DNA of 64,000 nt, from assembly GCA_947034895.1 (NCBI GenBank), contig OX344763.1, positions 79,627,093 through 79,691,092 of the forward strand, read 5' to 3'. This DNA comes from Rhytidiadelphus loreus (lineage: Eukaryota; Streptophyta; Bryopsida; Hypnales; Hylocomiaceae). Numbering within the stretch: the first letter of the stretch is position 1; every line of letters begins with the position of its first letter. Under the pieces are notes generated by a model. That model made no database searches, had not been told where the DNA came from, and saw nothing but the letters and a program-made list of their open reading frames with translations. Positions 31,601 through 44,030 of the stretch are shown here, piece after piece. A program made the position numbers and the translations under genes.

Positions 31601-34600
31601 ACAAAACTAGAGTTCACTACTAGTATTCTATTGATTATCTTCAAGGCGAAGATAATCTAAGATGTCTTTATGTCTTATAGAGGCATGTTTTTTTGGACAC
31701 TTTGCTAATGAATCTAGGAATAATTTTTCTTTTAGACGTTCTTGCTCGGAGATCTATAAAAACAGTTAAATCTACTATGTGTTATGTTTCCATTATGAAT
31801 ATATATATATATATATATATATATCCTCAAGCCGAGGATAATGTATTTCATATGCACAATTTATAACTATTTTTCCTATTTTAGATCATCTCTACATCTA
31901 CTATTCTATCTTTTACTAGGTTTCATAATTTCTCATCCACTCGAATACAAGTTTTACGGTTATTTTATGTTACAGCTTAATTATACTTTCTAATTTTTTC
32001 CTTTATTTTATCGTGCATTAGTTATCTTCGACTTGAAGATAACTAAGCTATTTTGTGTTTTTCTTAATATTTATTTAGTGTCTGTTTGTTTTGAATTTAC
32101 GATTTTTGTTTACTAAATGTGAGGTTTAGGTTAATAGGGCCGATGAGCTGTCTTTGAGCCAAGGTTAGATATCCTCAAACAAATTATTTGGTTTCTTATT
32201 AATCGTTTTAGTTATTAGTTGTTTTATCGTTATAGGTTTTGACATTGCTATTTTTTTATTGGCTGGTATTAGAGGGTAGATATCCCGACTCTAAGATTTT
32301 AATCCTCAAGTTGTAGATAGATATACAAGAGTTGGGGATATTTATCCTCGACTCAAGGATATTTAGGTCTCTAAATAGTGAACTTAGGGATGGAAATTGT
32401 TGAAAACCCTAATTTCATCTACAATCGTTTTGTTACATTTCTGGGACCCAAATACGAAAGTAGGAATTGTATACTAAAAGAGCAATAAAATTGGAGAAGC
32501 ACAACTGTAGAAATTGAAAATTGAAATTTAACCAACAACCAAATTTATTAGATCCTAGAGATGGGGAATTGCTCACTTGGAGTTCTTCGTGTTGCAAATT
32601 ATAATATGTACATTATAAATTCAAGCTAGATTATCACAAGTACAATCTGCATTCTCAACATTTCAAATGACTGAGTAGATTAGCAAAAGGAAATCTAATC
32701 CCTTAAAATATGATATGAATCATAAAACACAGTCAAGAAATCTAATACCCCTCACCCAAGAAATTCAGTACCCCCAAAGAAAAATAAACACTCTAAAGCA
32801 AAGAAGAGAATTGTATTGACTATTGTAGTTGCAAATTTGGTACTACCTCCTAATACTTGTGAAAATTTAAGAAATCGGTATCTCATATAAGAAGAAATTC
32901 TATTCCTGCCAATGTTTGAGCTTCAATGCAACTATTGGACCATGTGAACTCAGAGCATTTAGCAAAGAAAACAAGAAGTTGTCAATTGACATCAAAATAA
33001 GCTTAGCTCTAAATTTCAATGCAAAGAAAAGCACATTTTTGAAAAGTGCATGACGTACCAGCGTACCTGCAAGTTGGAAAGCAACACTCAATTCCAACTC
33101 TAGTAAGGTTCAACTCCAAGTCCACCACAAAAAAAGAGAAGGAAAACCTTGCTTTGACAAAGAAAACAAAAACCTAACAAAATCCTAAACCCTCTCAATA
33201 CTCAAACCTCTCAACGCTCAAATCATGAATTTGCGCAAAGTTGAAATGTAGACTCAAAAAACAACGCGCAAACCCTACCTCCGAGTCTTCAAACCCTAGT
33301 GCACATCCAGCAATACTCGGATCCGCGCTAGTTAATACCCATTCCATGTCCTATATCCTAGTCAATATCTGGATCCGTGCCCTACATCCTAATGAATACC
33401 CGGATCCTTCTTTAAATTGGATATTGAACAAAAAGACAACATTTTGATAAGTTGCATCATTTTTTTCTGAATTGATACCATAGAAATTGAAATTGGTTAT
33501 ATTAGAGATTATATAGAAAATCATAATCAATTATTTTTGAACACCGAGTTTTAATGCTAATATTAGACTTCAAAAAGAATATTTCATAAATATAAATACT
33601 AGAAATAGCAACTTCATCAATTGTCTTTTAACTTGAAAGTATTGCCAACACCAAAATTTGGTGCCTTGGGTACTTAGGAGATAAATAAGCTTAACCCCTA
33701 CATGCCAAAGTCTTTTCTTGACTTGACGATTTGGAAAAAGTCATTATAAAGTACTATTTGGAATATTATTTTGGATTTCATATACAAAATTAATGACAAT
33801 TGTAGTTCTTAAATTTAAGAATCCATACATATGGTTAGATTCACTAATGCTATATAACCAATTTTTATAATTTTTTTTTTTAAATTCCTTCATAACTCGA
33901 TTACAAACAAAATATTATTGATCATTTTTGGATCAAAACTTATTGGAATGGATTTGAAACTTCATGAGGGTTTTTTCAATACCGTGATTTTCAAGAATTT
34001 TTGTGTTCTTTACGTCTATGACCTCATTTTTGCAAATCTGATTTTGAACTATAGTCAATGCAATATCAAAGAGGACACCACTTGATTAATTTACTAGATT
34101 TTCAACCAAGACACCAAATCCAGCCGATAGATAGGAGAAGAATTCAATAACATGTCTCTATAGATGAGGATGACTTTCATCCAAACAACAACAAACAAGA
34201 CACAAGAATAGTGAAACTTCTCGAGGCTTTGAAATTATAACTTGCTTTTTTTTATCATTGGAAGTACATTGATAAATAATTATTTGGAATAGATTCATGG
34301 AAAAAGATATTTAGACAATGTGTGACACGAGATGTGACGGTTTGGACTATCAATGAATGTTCTTTTATTCACCCAAATTGTGTATACTAGTTAGCATTTC
34401 ACAAAAAATGGAATTCAAATAGTGAATTCAAAATGAAATCACAAGTTTGCAATATTTTAAAGAATCAAAGTCATAAAAAAACAATTAAATTTACACATAA
34501 GTGTGTTCAAATAATTGTTCATCAAGTTCGAGAATTGGTAGGCATCAAGTATGCTTTAGGCATCAAGCCATCATCTTATGTATTAAAGTAAATCTCAATT

Positions 34601-36424
34601 TCATGAAAAATGTTGAGTGTTTGATATTTTAAAAGGCAAAAAATTAGAAGAAGTTATTGTCATGCCACCTCCTTCCCCAAAATGGTTAATAATTATGGAG
34701 AAGCTTAAAACATAATGTTTTTTGTTTTCATTCATTTACATTTCTAAAAAATAAACAACCTTGAATATAGTGGAGTTCTAAATGCCCCTACATGTTCAAA
34801 ATTAGAAGAACAATTGTATGGTACATTTCAGCCTCCAATTTATGTCCTAAAAAGAATACACAAATTCTAGCTTCAAATTTTGGGTAAAAAATGAAGTCAG
34901 CATTTACAAATTTTTTACATGATTTAGTTCTATAAAATGCAACAATTGTCTTATTTTATTTTCTATGGACATTGTGACTCATTTTGAAGAGTTAGTATAG
35001 ATTCATGAGCACATGAAATGTGTGCTATTCTTCCTAAAAAATATTGATGTTTTGAAATGATTTCATCCTAAACTATTGTAGAATAGGGTTTAAACTTCTT
35101 TGTACATAAAATATGTACAAAGTATTGGTTTTTTTGTGCATGCTCTATAAAAAATTTTAACACAAAATTCATATTCACTACTTATGCCCTAGTATGTCAT
35201 GTAATCTTCATGATTGTCTATATTTTGTACAAGTACTTCGTAAATAAATATATGTAGATTGTGTTCAAGATAATTTTGAAAGTGAAGAAAGTAATGCATA
35301 CTATGTATAACTATTAATATTGTATGCAAATTATTATACAAATCCTAAATTCAACAATGGTTTAAATTACATTGGACATTCCGAAGAATTGGTGGCTCCT
35401 ATAACTATTCTAAAGAACAATTTTCCTAACTATACCTCAAAAATATCTAGGAGTTGGCATATTTCATTAAATGAAAAATTCTTCCATATTCCACGCTCTT
35501 TGATTTTAGTAGACAATGGAAATGTCAATGCCAGAAACCAAGGAGGTTCTTCTCCACTATGTCATGAAAATTCTAAAAAATTCAAATGCTGTTAACTTCC
35601 TATTGATTTTGTCCCACCATTGGGTGCATTGTCTCTCTCCTAAGAGCACAACATTTCATTTTCTTGCTTTCTTGTTATCCCTCCTCCATTGCTAGTTGCA
35701 AACATTGCTCTCGCATGACCTTCAAACTTCTGCATTGTATTTTGATTACTTGTTTAAGAATTTAATTGCTTCTAGGTAGATTAATATTGTTTGAGTTCTG
35801 GTACAATCATTTCTGTTTGGTTGCATTCCTCGATTTCATTGATTATGTTTTCAGTGTTAGTAATTTCTATTCTCTATCTACGTACTAGTCATATATATGG
35901 ATAGTTGGGTGACATAGTTTTTCGTTGTCTGGAACATGTTGTTTTGAGTATTGAGCATTCAAATGCTACATTTCTCATATTCTATATGATACGTATAGTG
36001 TAGATGTGGTATTTGACATTTAAAGCGTACATATCAAAAATTTAGTATCCAGTATCTCATGAATAGTTAACCATTATCCTCGAGTCAAAGATAATATACA
36101 CCAATTCTTCTATTTTTCTTCAAATCGAAGATAAATTCTTATTGAGGAAGATTCATATTTGACATATTAACCATTTTATACATTAATGACATCCTCCTAC
36201 CATATCACTACAGTTCTTCTATATTTTCGAACATAGATGTCATCTTCAATTATCTTTATATCGAAGATAAATTTCCTTATTACATGGAGTGTTATCTTTT
36301 TCTGTAATATTGAACAATTTAGGAATGATTATTTGTCAGGAAATATTCTCAATTATTTATCTTCGAGTTGATGACATAATGCTATACTTCCAATACTATC
36401 AACAATGTAGTGTATAGTATATAG
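31601..36424. other. AT-rich region with family C palindromes, a microsatellite and a second dispersed-repeat copy
   Basis: Family C hairpins: arms GATTATCTTC/GAAGATAATC at 31,633-31,657, ATCCTC/GAGGAT at 31,823-31,839, GTTATCTTC/GAAGATAAC at 32,021-32,043 and TATCCT/AGGATA near 32,343. Related degenerate copies occur at 36,070-36,380. An (AT)n microsatellite lies at 31,799-31,824. The 33,690-34,140 stretch is the inverted partner of 1-450. The complement of 33,000-33,430 has the pyrimidine-rich, GGATCC-containing style of a plant leader. The 91-codon frame at 35,320 is not recognised. No intact gene is present. Confidence 0.5.
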
Positions 36425-36644
36425 TATCACTACCAGAAAAAAACAATCTGAATGAAGACAAATTCAACAGAAAAAGTGTTGGTTCTCTTTGTTGGTTAGG
36501 AACTCTTGATTTGGGCCACTTGCCAACAGAAATGTCTTGGTTTTCTGTTTGTTTTTTCTTGACCAAAAAATCATTAAAATTAAAATTAATTAATTTTTAT
36601 TTTTAAATTTGGCAAAAAAATAAAACTACTTTCAGATTGCCCAC

Positions 36645-36712
36645 CTTTCATGAGGTTTGAACCCCCAACCTTGTGAGTAGTAATATGGGGACTTGGCCAT
36701 CACACCATAGGC
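36645..36712 (-). repeat. tRNA-like sequence with Pol III boxes on the minus strand
   Basis: Read on the minus strand, TGGTGTGATGG (36,697-36,707) approximates an A box and GGTTCAAACC (36,654-36,664) is a good B box about 43 bases downstream. A full cloverleaf is not evident. Like the 22,443 copy, it may be a SINE head or relic captured inside the CACTA element. Confidence 0.4.
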
Positions 36713-36744
36713 GAAGTCCCTTGAGAATAAGATAAACATGAGTT

Positions 36745-37341
36745 TTATTTATTCCTTTTTTTTTCCCTTTTTGCAAAGTCAGCAGACTTTGATGGCCCAT
36801 ATCTTTTTTGTAATATGTCCGGTTTTTATGAAACTTGTTGCAAATGGTTCATATTGAAGTCTAGTTTTAGCGGTAAAATTTTCAATTTAATTCAACATGT
36901 TCTGAAAATTTGAGAACCGTTTTTCTAGAGGTTGTTTGTAAGTTTTATTTATTCTTTTCCTTTTCCTTGGTGCATAGTCAGCAGACTTTGAAGGCTCATA
37001 TCTTTTTTGTGACAAGTTTGTTTTTAATGAAACTTGTTGGAAATGGTTCATATTGAAGTTTAGTTTTAGTGGTAAAGTTTTCAATTTAATTCAACATGCT
37101 TTGAAAATCTGAGAACCGTTTTTCTAGAGGTTGTTTGTAAGTTTTGTTTGTTATTTTCCTTTTCCTTTGTACAAAATCAGCAGATTTTGAAGGCTCATAT
37201 ATTTTTTTTAGGAAGTTCATTTTTCATGAAACTTGTTGGAAATGGTTCATATTTAAGTTTAGTTATAGTGATAAAATTTTCAATTTAATCCAATATGATT
37301 GAAAATTTGAAAATTGTTTTTCTAGAGGTTATTTGGCCAAA
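36745..37341. repeat. three tandem 199-bp repeats inside the CACTA element
   Basis: The word AGCAGACTTTG (AGCAGATTTTG in the third copy) occurs at 36,781, 36,980 and 37,179, giving an exact 199-bp period. Each copy continues with GAAACTTGTTG, AAATGGTTCATATTGAAG and CGTTTTTCTAGAGGTT. Divergence between copies is small. Confidence 0.8.
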
Positions 37342-37829
37342 ATCTAGATACTTTATTTTTTGGGTAGTTCACCTCTAGAAGTTTGCCAATGGTTAAAGTT
37401 TAGATATTTTACAAATTCAAAAATTAAATTTTGAATAATTAAAAATTAAAAATTAGTGTTTTAACCTCTAATTTGTCATTTTCTCTTTTGGAGGATAAAA
37501 TCAACGGTTTAGTTTTTTGCTCAAGCTTGAACCTACCTCTCTTAATTGAACAATTTCTTAAAGATTAAAAATGAAGTATTTTCTTTCGGAATTTTTACCC
37601 TAGACTTTTGACTCAAATCTCCAAATCAATTTTTTTAAAATTTAAAATCCACAATGCAAATTTTTTATTTGAAATGGCCGCCTAGCATTCAAAAAAACTC
37701 ATGTTTCCAACTTTGATTCATAATTCCTAAATTGTATATATTGGAATTCATATCAAATTCAAAAACAATTTCACTTGTTGAAATTTTGATTAAAATTAAA
37801 ATACAATTTGAATTCATACTTTGCAAGAG

Positions 37830-38370
37830 ATTCTAAATGATTTTGAAAAATAAGATCATAGAAGATTAAAAAATGAATAAAAAAGATTTCTAATAGATTT
37901 GAATAAATTATAATATATTTAAAAAAAATTAATAGGTTCTTTAAGATTTATAAAAATTGTGATAAAGTCTTCAAATATTTAAAAAAATTCTAAGAGACTT
38001 TGAAGATTACTAAAAGATTCTAAGATTGCTAAAAGATATTAGTAGATTTTTAAGGGATTCTAGAAGATTCTATTTTTTAAAAGATTCTAATGGATTCTTA
38101 TAAGATTCTCATAGATTTTGAAAGATTCTAATAGATTTCTAGAAGATTCAAATAGATCCTTAAAGATTTTAAAAAAATCTTCAAGATTCTAAATGATTCT
38201 AAAAGTTTTTTAATAGATTCTCAATAGATTTTGAAAGATTCTTCAAGATTTTCAAAAGATTCTTCAAGATTCTCAAAGATTTTCAATAGATTCTCAATAG
38301 ATTCTAAAAGATTCTAAAAGATTTTAAAAGATTTCAATAGATTTACAAAAGGATTCCAAAAGATTCTAAA
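37830..38370. repeat. AAAGATTCTA-type short-word array
   Basis: About 40 variants of AAAAGATTCTAATAG and GATTTTCAATAGATTCT occupy ~500 bases without a strict period. It lies inside the CACTA element near its right end. No coding potential is seen. Confidence 0.7.
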
Positions 38371-38575
38371 TTTTTTTAAGGAATTATGTTAAATTGGTCA
38401 ACTCGCAATTACCAAGTGCCTAAAACAACAGAAGAGTGTTGGTTTGCATCGAACCAATAAAAAACTGTTGATGCGGTCTATGAAAATGTATTTCACTATG
38501 AAAAATTTGATTTTTTGTTGGTACCAACAGAATTTTGTAGATTTTGTCTTAATTTTCAATGATTCTCTGGTAGTA

Positions 38576-39095
38576 TATTTGAATATTGTCTTTAAATGAT
38601 TTTTTATCTTCGCTTCAAAGATAATCTATCAATATAATAGTATATTATATTGTGTTAAGAGATTATTTATATTTTATGTAGCACAAATACTGACCCTTTC
38701 ATAGAATGATTACTTGTGAAGATATATTTCCAATTCTTTATCTGTGAACCAAAGATAATACCCTAAACTTCCATAACTATTAATAATTCAGTTTGTAGCA
38801 CATATTATTTGAATTTTTTTGTGTGTTTCAAAATTATATTTTAAAGGTATTGATATTAGTATTGTCCTTCATTACCCTTTAGACAAAGATAAATTAATGT
38901 AATAGAACAACTTATAGAAGATTGTATTCAGAAATTAGTTATGATTGTTAAATATAATGATGTCTAACTTTGTTTTCTAGCTGGATTTATTGTCGAGTTG
39001 TAAATAATCTAATTATAAATTTATTGAAGCACACTAAAGCAATATCCTCAACACAAGGATAATTGTACTATAGAATTAATTTGTGTTTCTTTTCG
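38576..39095. other. AT-rich stretch with family C palindromes upstream of the DUF7869-like gene
   Basis: Family C copies occur near 38,606-38,625, 38,738-38,758 and 39,042-39,063 (arms TATCCT/AGGATA). A pyrimidine-rich TTTCTTTTCGTAG just before 39,099 could be a splice acceptor of the gene that follows, making this stretch intronic. Confidence 0.45.
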
Positions 39096-39098
39096 TAG

Positions 39099-41560
39099 AA
39101 TGGACAGTCTTGATGCCAACAAATTTACAATTTTGGTTCCAACTTTGTTGTCAAGTATTATAGCATGCAAGGGAATACCTTGTCCTTCTTGGTATACTAA
39201 GTGTGTCACCCTCACAAATGAAGTTGGGATAGAGGTAGCAAAAGGAATTTGCCATAGCATTGATGTAGATCTTGTCATCAATATGGATGGGGTGTTGCTT
39301 GTTGACGACCGGGTCGTAATTCATATTGCAGAGTCTCTTTACGAAGCTGAAGTTCTATCAAAGTGGATGTGGTCAATGCACTCTTGGCACATTTCAAAAG
39401 TGTACCCTGATGGTGCATCTTTGTATGATCACAAACAAACACATCTCTTCAATACCGTAGTCAATGGATGTAGGTGGCATGTTTGAACTGGAGTTCATTC
39501 CTACAAAAGCTTGCAAGTGAGGAAAGAGCCTACCAACCTACAGAAGAAATAATTCCTCACTCGACAAGAAATTGCTGATGTTTTCAGCAAGAATTGTTGC
39601 CGCAATAATTGCTTGCAACCATTTTTGCGTGGGCAGATTCAAGCCATTTGATCCATCATGCATGTTGGCGGTGGAGTATACTATCATAAGTTGCATTTGC
39701 ATGATGTACACAAGCAAACCCAACTTAATGAGAGTGGAAGGAATATGATCACCTTGGCAAATCATAAAGTTTGTCCCATGGCTTGCTGCCACATCTATAG
39801 AGTATTAAAGGCTACTTTTATAGATAATTACCAAAAAATAGCAAAGGATGATAAAAAACCAGAACATCATAGTGACTTCGGAATGAAGAAGTTTTGGACA
39901 CACACTCTATAAGCCACAACCACTCTTTGATTATTGGTAGAGAACAAAGCAGACCCAATGTTGCACAAATTGAGGACCCTTTAGTTAGGGGAGAAAGTCC
40001 CCTCCATGGTCCTACCGTCTACATTTCATTAGAACATGTTGCCAAGGATCAACAACATGAATTTGTCATTTCAATTGCAACATATTTTGGCAAGCAAATT
40101 GAGCAACATCCAACATAAATCTTTTCCAAAGTATGCTTCAAAGGTCCATGGTGATAGTTTTGCTCAATGTGGGACATACAATAGATATAAACAACTTAAG
40201 ACTGCTTGCGCTCCAAGTTCACTGGTGTAAGAAGTATGGTCAAACAAATTGAAAGTGCACTTTTTGGAACAGAAGGCACATAGGGATCTGTATTATGGCA
40301 ACCAAGGAATGTCTGAGATGTATCTTGATAAGGTTCTGACCATAATCCATGATAAGATGGATCATTCAAAGACCACTTTTCTCCATTACTCTCATAAGAG
40401 TAAGAAAAACAATTCTTTTATGAAGATTCCCGTTGCTATTACGGGCATGATTTTCATGGTCATGGAGATGTATGATATACACACTACAGCTTGGACATCT
40501 TTCCAACAGACTCCAATCATATTGTTGGGTCCATTGCAAAATTATTGCGAGATCTAAAGTTACAATCCAAGCATTCATCTCGTCAATTGTTTGTAGGAGG
40601 ACACCGTTCTAAATTGACAAAGACTTTGTTAACAGGCTCAAAGATTTGTATGGACTCCCTTGGGTCACCCTAGAAGAATTGGTTGAGGCTAAACCTCTTC
40701 CTTCAACATTGACTCTTTAGCTTAACAATGCTTATGGTGATAATAAGAACTGGTAGGTTTTTACATTTTGTTCTCTCTTTGTCTATAAAGCTATTTTTCG
40801 AGAAATATACATCAATTTTCTCATTGTTGGACATACTCATGAAGACATTGGTGTGCTATTTGGTTGTTGGAGCACCAAATTGAAAATGAATGACTACCCT
40901 ACACTTCCAAGGTTGATAAAGTTCTTCATGGATTGCAAAACGCAACTTGTGATTCCTCATTTCATTGAAGAGGTTCCTAATTTCAAGCAATTCGTTGAAA
41001 GGTACTTGCATACATGTGATGATTCTCTTCAAGGACATTCTCAAGCATAGTAGTTCAAGGGTTTAGACGGATACATTGCATCAATGGATAATCAAGATTT
41101 GTTCGGAGAGTTCTGGAGGAAGAATGAGCTAGTGAAGAAATACTGGAAAGGTGATAGAAGTACTCTCAGTGTACCACTTATGGTGCATGAGACATTGTGT
41201 GATGGATTTTGGCCAAATACTTGAATCATTGATGAGGTCGAAGACCAATATCTAGACAATGGCACGATGCATGAGGAGTTTGTGGAAGATGCACCTTTTG
41301 TTGGTCGTAGGCGTGATTATCCACCACCTTCATTTTGTGTTGGCTATGATGTGTATACAAGTTACTTAGTTGTAGTGTGACTTGCTGATGGTGACCTCCA
41401 TCTATTATGGCTTGCTAAGGCATTTACAAATCCTAATCTAGATTCAGGGCATATCAATTCCATCTAATTGCAATATTGGATGCCTACATCTTTTCAGCAT
41501 ACTAACGAAGATTCATATGTAGACTGGGACACAAAACAAGGGAATTCTTAGTGATAAGAC
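39099..41560 (+). pseudogene. decayed element gene with DUF7869-type domain
   Basis: The coding signal moves through several frames. The first part (39,100-39,486) reads about 128 residues with no known motif. From ~40,249 the frame reads IIHDKMDHSKTTFLHYS, then in a shifted frame THYSLDIFPTDSNHIVGSI, then FLIVGHTHEDIGVLFGCWST (about 40,815-40,875). The D-x-MD-x-SKT and VGHTHEDI-x2-LF signatures, in this order, are typical of the DUF7869 domain found in proteins of plant and animal mobile elements. The C-terminal part (to ~41,550) still reads GYDVYTSYLVVV and LHLLWLAKAFTNPNLDSGH between stop codons. Frameshifts and at least four stops make it a pseudogene. Family C palindromes lie upstream. 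Confidence 0.65.
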
Positions 41561-42250
41561 AAGGTTATTTCATTGAACTAGACGCATACGGACTATATCA
41601 TGACTGCTTGGAAGCCATGTGTGAGAGTAGGGACTTCTGATCTGAGAATCAGAATTCTTGAACATCATGTTGTTATCATCAAGGCATCGATGGATGCTTA
41701 TGTGTCTGGTGAAAGCAACAATGTATCTTTGGAGTGAAGATTAATAGTTTGTAGGCATAGGAAGTGACTAAAAGTTTTAGTAGTTTGTTTATTTTTTAAA
41801 TTTAAAAAAAAAGGAAAGAATGTAGGGAATTTTTTTTTATTAAGAGTTGTAGTAGTTAATAGTTTTCTTTTAAATATGTCTAAGAATAAAAAGAAAAAAA
41901 GAAAATAGTTTTGAAGGAAGAACCACATTTAGTGTACAAATTCTTTTAATTCATTGTATTGATCTTTTTTTATATTATTTCATAATTAGATGTTATGGAT
42001 GTTGTGCAATGTAATATATTTTTGTTTTTATTTTATGTATCCTATTGTGTATTTTCAAGCTTCTTAATTGTATTTTCATTTTTTATTACTTTTGTTTTCT
42101 AAGGCTACATGCATTTAAAGTATTCTATGATGAATAATTTTGAACTTCTCTACCTAAGCATATGCCAAAGTATTTACTTCAATCTTTTAGCTAAGTACTT
42201 ATTATGGATGGTCCAAGTTTGAATCCTAAATACCTCCTTTCAACATCCTT
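41561..42250. other. AT-rich DNA downstream of the pseudogene, nothing recognised
   Basis: The stretch is T-rich with poly-A words near 41,805-41,910, possibly the 3' region of the decayed element gene. No terminus was found. Confidence 0.35.
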
Positions 42251-42259
42251 TACAACAAA

Positions 42260-44030
42260 AATGTCAAGCAATTTATTATACATGTAGAAATTTATAATTC
42301 TCTTAGCATATTATAGTCTCCATTTAATGAATTTTTTTATATACTAAATTTAGGCTCATCATTAGAATGAGAATCCACATTGTCTCAATTTAATGAATAT
42401 GACCTTATACTTGTTGCATTCTTTTGTTTAGAAGAAATTCACACATAACTCCTAAATTGTTTGGGGGAATGGAATTTATGTTTTTATTTCAACATACAAG
42501 TCTATAGCTCATTGCCTAAACCCATGGTGAGGTTAATGAAGGCAACCCATCTATAATATTCTATACAACCAATTCAAATAAATGCATGCTTGTTGCATAC
42601 TTTTGTTTCAAAGAAATTCATACAAGAGTTCTAAATTCTTTGGGGGATGGAATTTATGTTTTCATCTAAGCATTCAAGTCTTTAGCTTAGTCCCTAAAAC
42701 CTTGAAAATTTAATCAAGGCAACTTGTCCGCCATATTTTATGGAACCAATTCAAAGAAACTCATGCTTCTTGCATTTTTTTGTTGAAAAGAAATTTACAC
42801 ACAAGTTCTAAATTGTTTTAAGGGATGGAATTTATGTTTCTATTTGTGTGTACAAGTCTTTAGCTCATCTCCTAATCCAATGGAAAGCTTATCAAGGCAA
42901 CCCATCTGTTGTACATTAAAAAAACCAATTTAAAAACCAATTCAAGTAAATGCATACTTGTTGCATTCTTTTGTTTCAATGAAATTTACTCACAAATTCT
43001 AAATTGTTTTAAAGGATGGAATTTATGTTTTTATTCATGCATACAAGTCTTTAGCTCATGTTCTAATCCCATGGAAAGCTTATCAAGGCAACCCGTCCGC
43101 CATACATTATAGAACCAATTCAAGTAAATGCATACTTGTTACATTCTTTTGTTTAGAAGAAATCGACATACAACTTCTAAATTGTTTGAAGGAATGAAAT
43201 TTATGTTTTTATTTTTGTTTGTTTGAAGGAATGAAATTTATGTTTTTATTTCAGTGTACAAGTCTTTAGCTCATTGCCTAAATCCATGGTGAAGTTTAAT
43301 TGAAGTTAATCAAAGCAATACGTATGTTGTATTTTATACAACCAATTCAAATCCATGTTTCTATTTGTGCGTACAAGTCTTTAGCTCATTCCCTAACCCC
43401 ATGAAAAGTTAATCAAGGCAACCCATTTATTGTATTGTATAGAACCAATTCAAATAAATGCTTGCTTCCTACATTCTTTTGTTTCAAAGAAATTCACATA
43501 TAAGGTAGTATGCTCTAAAAGCGACCATTTAAGGACAAAGAAATTCACATATAAGGTAGCATGCTCTAAAAGCGACCATTTAAGGACTGGTTTGCCTTTT
43601 TCATAGGCTGACATGGACAAAAATATTTTTAGATCATTTTTCAAAGAAAGAAAAACACAAATAGAATCTAACACAAGTGGTTTTGTATTTTCAAAGATTC
43701 AGGGCATAGGCACCTATTTGTGATCATAGGTCTCCCAAAATCTGTCCACTTGCAACTTGTAAAGAGATGTGCGGAAATCAAAGGCAATGATTAGCTCTTC
43801 CAATAGAAAAATAATTTTTCCTTGATGCATTCAATTACTAAAGTGGTCCATTTAAAGATCACCCCATCTCCACTCTTCACCCAAAAATAGGGCGGTTTGA
43901 AGGTAGGCACTTTTAGAGCATACTCTCTTAAGTTCTAAATTGTTTGGGGGGAGGGAATTTATGTTTTGGTTTGTGCATACAAAGTCATTAGCTCATTCCC
44001 TAATCCCATGAAAAGTCTTTACCCTATCGA
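42260..44030. repeat. ~180-bp tandem repeat (satellite-like), interrupted by a small MITE
   Basis: The word CTAAATTSTTT followed by GGGRRTGGAATTTATG recurs at 42,453, 42,631, 42,808, 42,999 and 43,177 (spacings 178, 177, 191, 178) and again at 43,935 after the interruption. Each unit also carries AAGTCTTTAGCTCAT, AAGGCAACCCAT and ACCAATTCAAATAAATGCAT. About eight copies can be traced, several damaged. Confidence 0.8.
43505..43927. mobile_element. ~420-bp MITE with GTATGCTCTAAAAG termini
   Basis: GTATGCTCTAAAAG at 43,508 is matched by its complement CTTTTAGAGCATAC ending at 43,923. The left end is present twice, 51 bp apart (43,508 and 43,559), as a partial tandem duplication. The element interrupts the 180-bp satellite. 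TAAG-like bases on both sides may be the target duplication. The superfamily is unknown. Confidence 0.6.

Larger units (their letters stand above)
36428..38575. mobile_element. complete 2.1 kb non-autonomous CACTA element
   Basis: The start is CACTACCAGAAAAAAACAAT at 36,428. The end is GATTCTCTGGTAGTA at 38,575, where the last base has changed from G to A. The flanking 3-bp TAT is duplicated (36,425-36,427 and 38,576-38,578). Subterminal words GACAAATTCAACAGAAAAA at the left and CAACAGAATTTTGTAGATTT at the right are related to the left end of the large element at 57,398. Inside are a tRNA-like sequence, three 199-bp repeats and an AAAGATTCTA-rich array. There is no transposase frame. Confidence 0.85.
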
